Part shown: positions 62,630 to 64,000 of the stretch, in pieces
How positions within the stretch are numbered: position 1 is the stretch's first letter
Layout of the letters: every line of letters starts with the position of its first letter
NCBI GenBank assembly: GCA_947488615.1
Contig: CANKZU010000003.1
Location: 124,001-188,000, forward strand
Length of the DNA: 64,000 nt
Direction: 5' to 3'
Source: an uncultured Aurantimonas sp.
GTDB taxonomy: Bacteria > Pseudomonadota > Alphaproteobacteria > Rhizobiales > Rhizobiaceae
Program-made: the position numbers and the translations under genes
The notes under the pieces: generated by a model
Seen by the model: the letters and a program-made list of their open reading frames with translations, nothing else
Told to the model about the DNA's origin: nothing
Databases searched by the model: none

Positions 62630-64000
62630 TTACGTCGGGTCGGTTTGTTTGGTGGCGCTCTTGGCGGCTTTCGCCGCCGCGTTCCGTTCGGTGATCTGGC
62701 GACCGCGATCGGGCTTGGTCACTTGACGCCCGCGCGCGATGGCCAGTGCGCCATCCGGCACATCGTCCGTCACCACGCTGCCGGTCCCGACATAGGCGCC
62801 GTCGCCCACCCGTACCGGCGCGACGAGCGCCGAGTTCGACCCGATAAAGGCGCCTTCGCCGATCTCGGTGAGATGCTTCAGCGCGCCGTCGTAATTGCAG
62901 GTGATCGTGCCCGCGCCGATATTGGCCTTCGCACCCACGGTCGCGTCGCCGACATAGCTCAGATGATTGACCTTGGCGCCGGCGGCGAACTGGGCGTTCT
63001 TCACCTCGCAGAAATTGCCGACCTTGGTGTTTTCCGCAAGGCGCGTGCCCGGGCGCAGGCGGGCGAACGGACCGATCGAGGCCCCATCGCCGACCGTCGT
63101 GCCCTCGATATGGGAGAAGGCGTGGATCACGGCGCCGGCGGCCACCGTCACGCCTGGGCCGAAGACGACATTTGGCTCCACGAAGGCGTCGGCGGCGATT
63201 GCCGTGTCATGGGCAAAGAACACGCTCGCCGGATCCATGAGCGTCACCCCGTCGAGCATCGCCTGGCGTCGCCGCGCGGTCTGCCAGAGCGCTTCGACGG
63301 CAGCGAGTTCCAACCGCGAATTGACGCCGAGAACTTCGTCGGCATCGGCTTCAATGGCCTTGACGCTCCGGCCGGTGCGGCGGGCGATCTCGACCAGATC
63401 GGTCAGGTAATATTCGCCCTTGGCATTGTCGTTGCCGATCGCGTCAAGCATGTCGAGCGCGCGTTCGCCGGCGAACGCCATGACGCCGGCATTGCAGAAG
63501 TCGACGGCGCGTTCGACCTCGCTGGCGTCCTTCTCCTCGCGGATCGCGACAAGCTCGCCGCCCTCTTCGATCAGCCGGCCGTAGCCGGTCGGATCGGCGG
63601 GCCGAAAGCCGACGACGCAGATTTCCGCCCCTTCGGCGAGTACGGCCCGCGCCCGCAAAAGCGTTTCCGGCCGGATCAGCGGCGTGTCGCCGAACAAGAC
63701 GAGGACGTCGTCGCAACCTTCCGCGAAAGCAGCCCGCGCGGCCAGTACCGCGTGGGCCGTGCCCAGCCGTTCGGTCTGCGGATAGGTCGCAACCTCGGCG
63801 ATATCCTGGCGGACTGCCGCCTCCACGGACTCGCCGTCACGCCCGACCACGACGGCGACGCGGTTCGCGCCAGCATCTCGTGCCGCGCGGGCGACGTGCC
63901 GGATCATCTCCAGTCCCGCCACCGCGTGCAGCACCTTCGACTTGGACGATTTCATTCGGGTGCCTTCGCCGGCGGCCAGAATGATCGACAGGCAGCTTCT
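62630..64000 (-). CDS. glmU: Bifunctional GlmU (uridylyltransferase/acetyltransferase), 5' end cut
   Basis: Makes UDP-N-acetylglucosamine from glucosamine-1-phosphate. At the window edge the frame reads [29 protein letters not shown], the uridylyltransferase loop; the true start is to the right of 64000. [13 protein letters not shown] and [12 protein letters not shown] belong to the N-terminal domain. The C-terminal left-handed beta-helix shows [41 protein letters not shown] and [12 protein letters not shown], the acetyltransferase part. About 457 codons are present and the C-terminus is complete. Confidence 0.96.
   Translation of the reverse strand, partial: RSCLSIILAAGEGTRMKSSKSKVLHAVAGLEMIRHVARAARDAGANRVAVVVGRDGESVEAAVRQDIAEVATYPQTERLGTAHAVLAARAAFAEGCDDVLVLFGDTPLIRPETLLRARAVLAEGAEICVVGFRPADPTGYGRLIEEGGELVAIREEKDASEVERAVDFCNAGVMAFAGERALDMLDAIGNDNAKGEYYLTDLVEIARRTGRSVKAIEADADEVLGVNSRLELAAVEALWQTARRRQAMLDGVTLMDPASVFFAHDTAIAADAFVEPNVVFGPGVTVAAGAVIHAFSHIEGTTVGDGASIGPFARLRPGTRLAENTKVGNFCEVKNAQFAAGAKVNHLSYVGDATVGAKANIGAGTITCNYDGALKHLTEIGEGAFIGSNSALVAPVRVGDGAYVGTGSVVTDDVPDGALAIARGRQVTKPDRGRQITERNAAAKAAKSATKQTDPT

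Noticed and set aside
1..64000. CRISPR arrays, prophage genes or complete insertion sequences
   Set aside because: No regularly spaced repeats, no integrase, transposase or phage structural genes were recognised in the window.

Overview
The window looks like a chromosomal segment of an alphaproteobacterium, most likely a member of Hyphomicrobiales (Rhizobiales). Supporting markers are an IalB-family protein, phosphatidylcholine synthase, an HspQ of the rhizobial type, a RlpA/DacF/tmk/holB/metG cell-envelope and replication block, very GC-rich third codon positions, and a rhizobial-type palindromic repeat at 46657-46706. Genes at both ends are cut by the window: metG on the left (start inside, C-terminus missing) and glmU on the right (N-terminus missing).

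Layout: (1) 1-6030, housekeeping: metG, holB, tmk and a penicillin-binding DD-carboxypeptidase-like gene in one leftward run, then rlpA and a tRNA-Ser(UGA). (2) 6031-22901, an accessory-looking respiratory, metal and sulfur region directly behind the tRNA: periplasmic rhodanese, P2-type cation ATPase, zinc alcohol dehydrogenase behind an FNR/FixK-like box, two c-type cytochromes, L,D-transpeptidase, Tat-exported multicopper oxidase, a BigR/SqrR-like ArsR regulator divergent from a YeeE/YedE pair, a DUF2189 membrane protein, and a complete heme-copper oxidase operon with two different subunit III genes. (3) 23146-39414, an aromatic-acid catabolic region: a Liv-type ABC importer followed by a cupin and an FAD monooxygenase; then SDR, MarR, crotonase, acyl-CoA dehydrogenase, aryl-CoA ligase, RidA, arylformamidase-like hydrolase and a stand-alone Lrp/AsnC ligand domain; then a convergent 794-residue monooxygenase/Old-Yellow-Enzyme fusion of the 2-aminobenzoyl-CoA monooxygenase/reductase type. 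The gene set resembles the aerobic 2-aminobenzoyl-CoA (abm) route. (4) 39524-45477, a BMP-type nucleoside/base ABC importer with a cytosine-deaminase-like amidohydrolase. (5) 45603-53770, mixed genes: quinone oxidoreductase, pcs, UbiH-like monooxygenase, AEC carrier, hspQ, ialB, YejA-like peptide-binding protein and a secreted protein of unknown function. (6) 53845-64000, housekeeping: mfd, sdhE, recG, a DUF502 protein, glmS and glmU.

The most interesting observation is one palindrome, TA(T/G)TTTA-N4-TAAA(C/A)TA, found in the promoters of all three catabolic transcription units (livK, the SDR-marR operon and the fusion oxygenase) and not noticed by me elsewhere in the window. It is the obvious candidate operator for the MarR protein encoded in the middle unit, and would tie uptake, CoA activation and dearomatisation into one regulon. 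The catabolic set also has unusual members: a crotonase without both catalytic glutamates, and a RidA that could remove the amino group of the enamine intermediate. The true substrate is an inference; anthranilate or a compound yielding it is the best guess.
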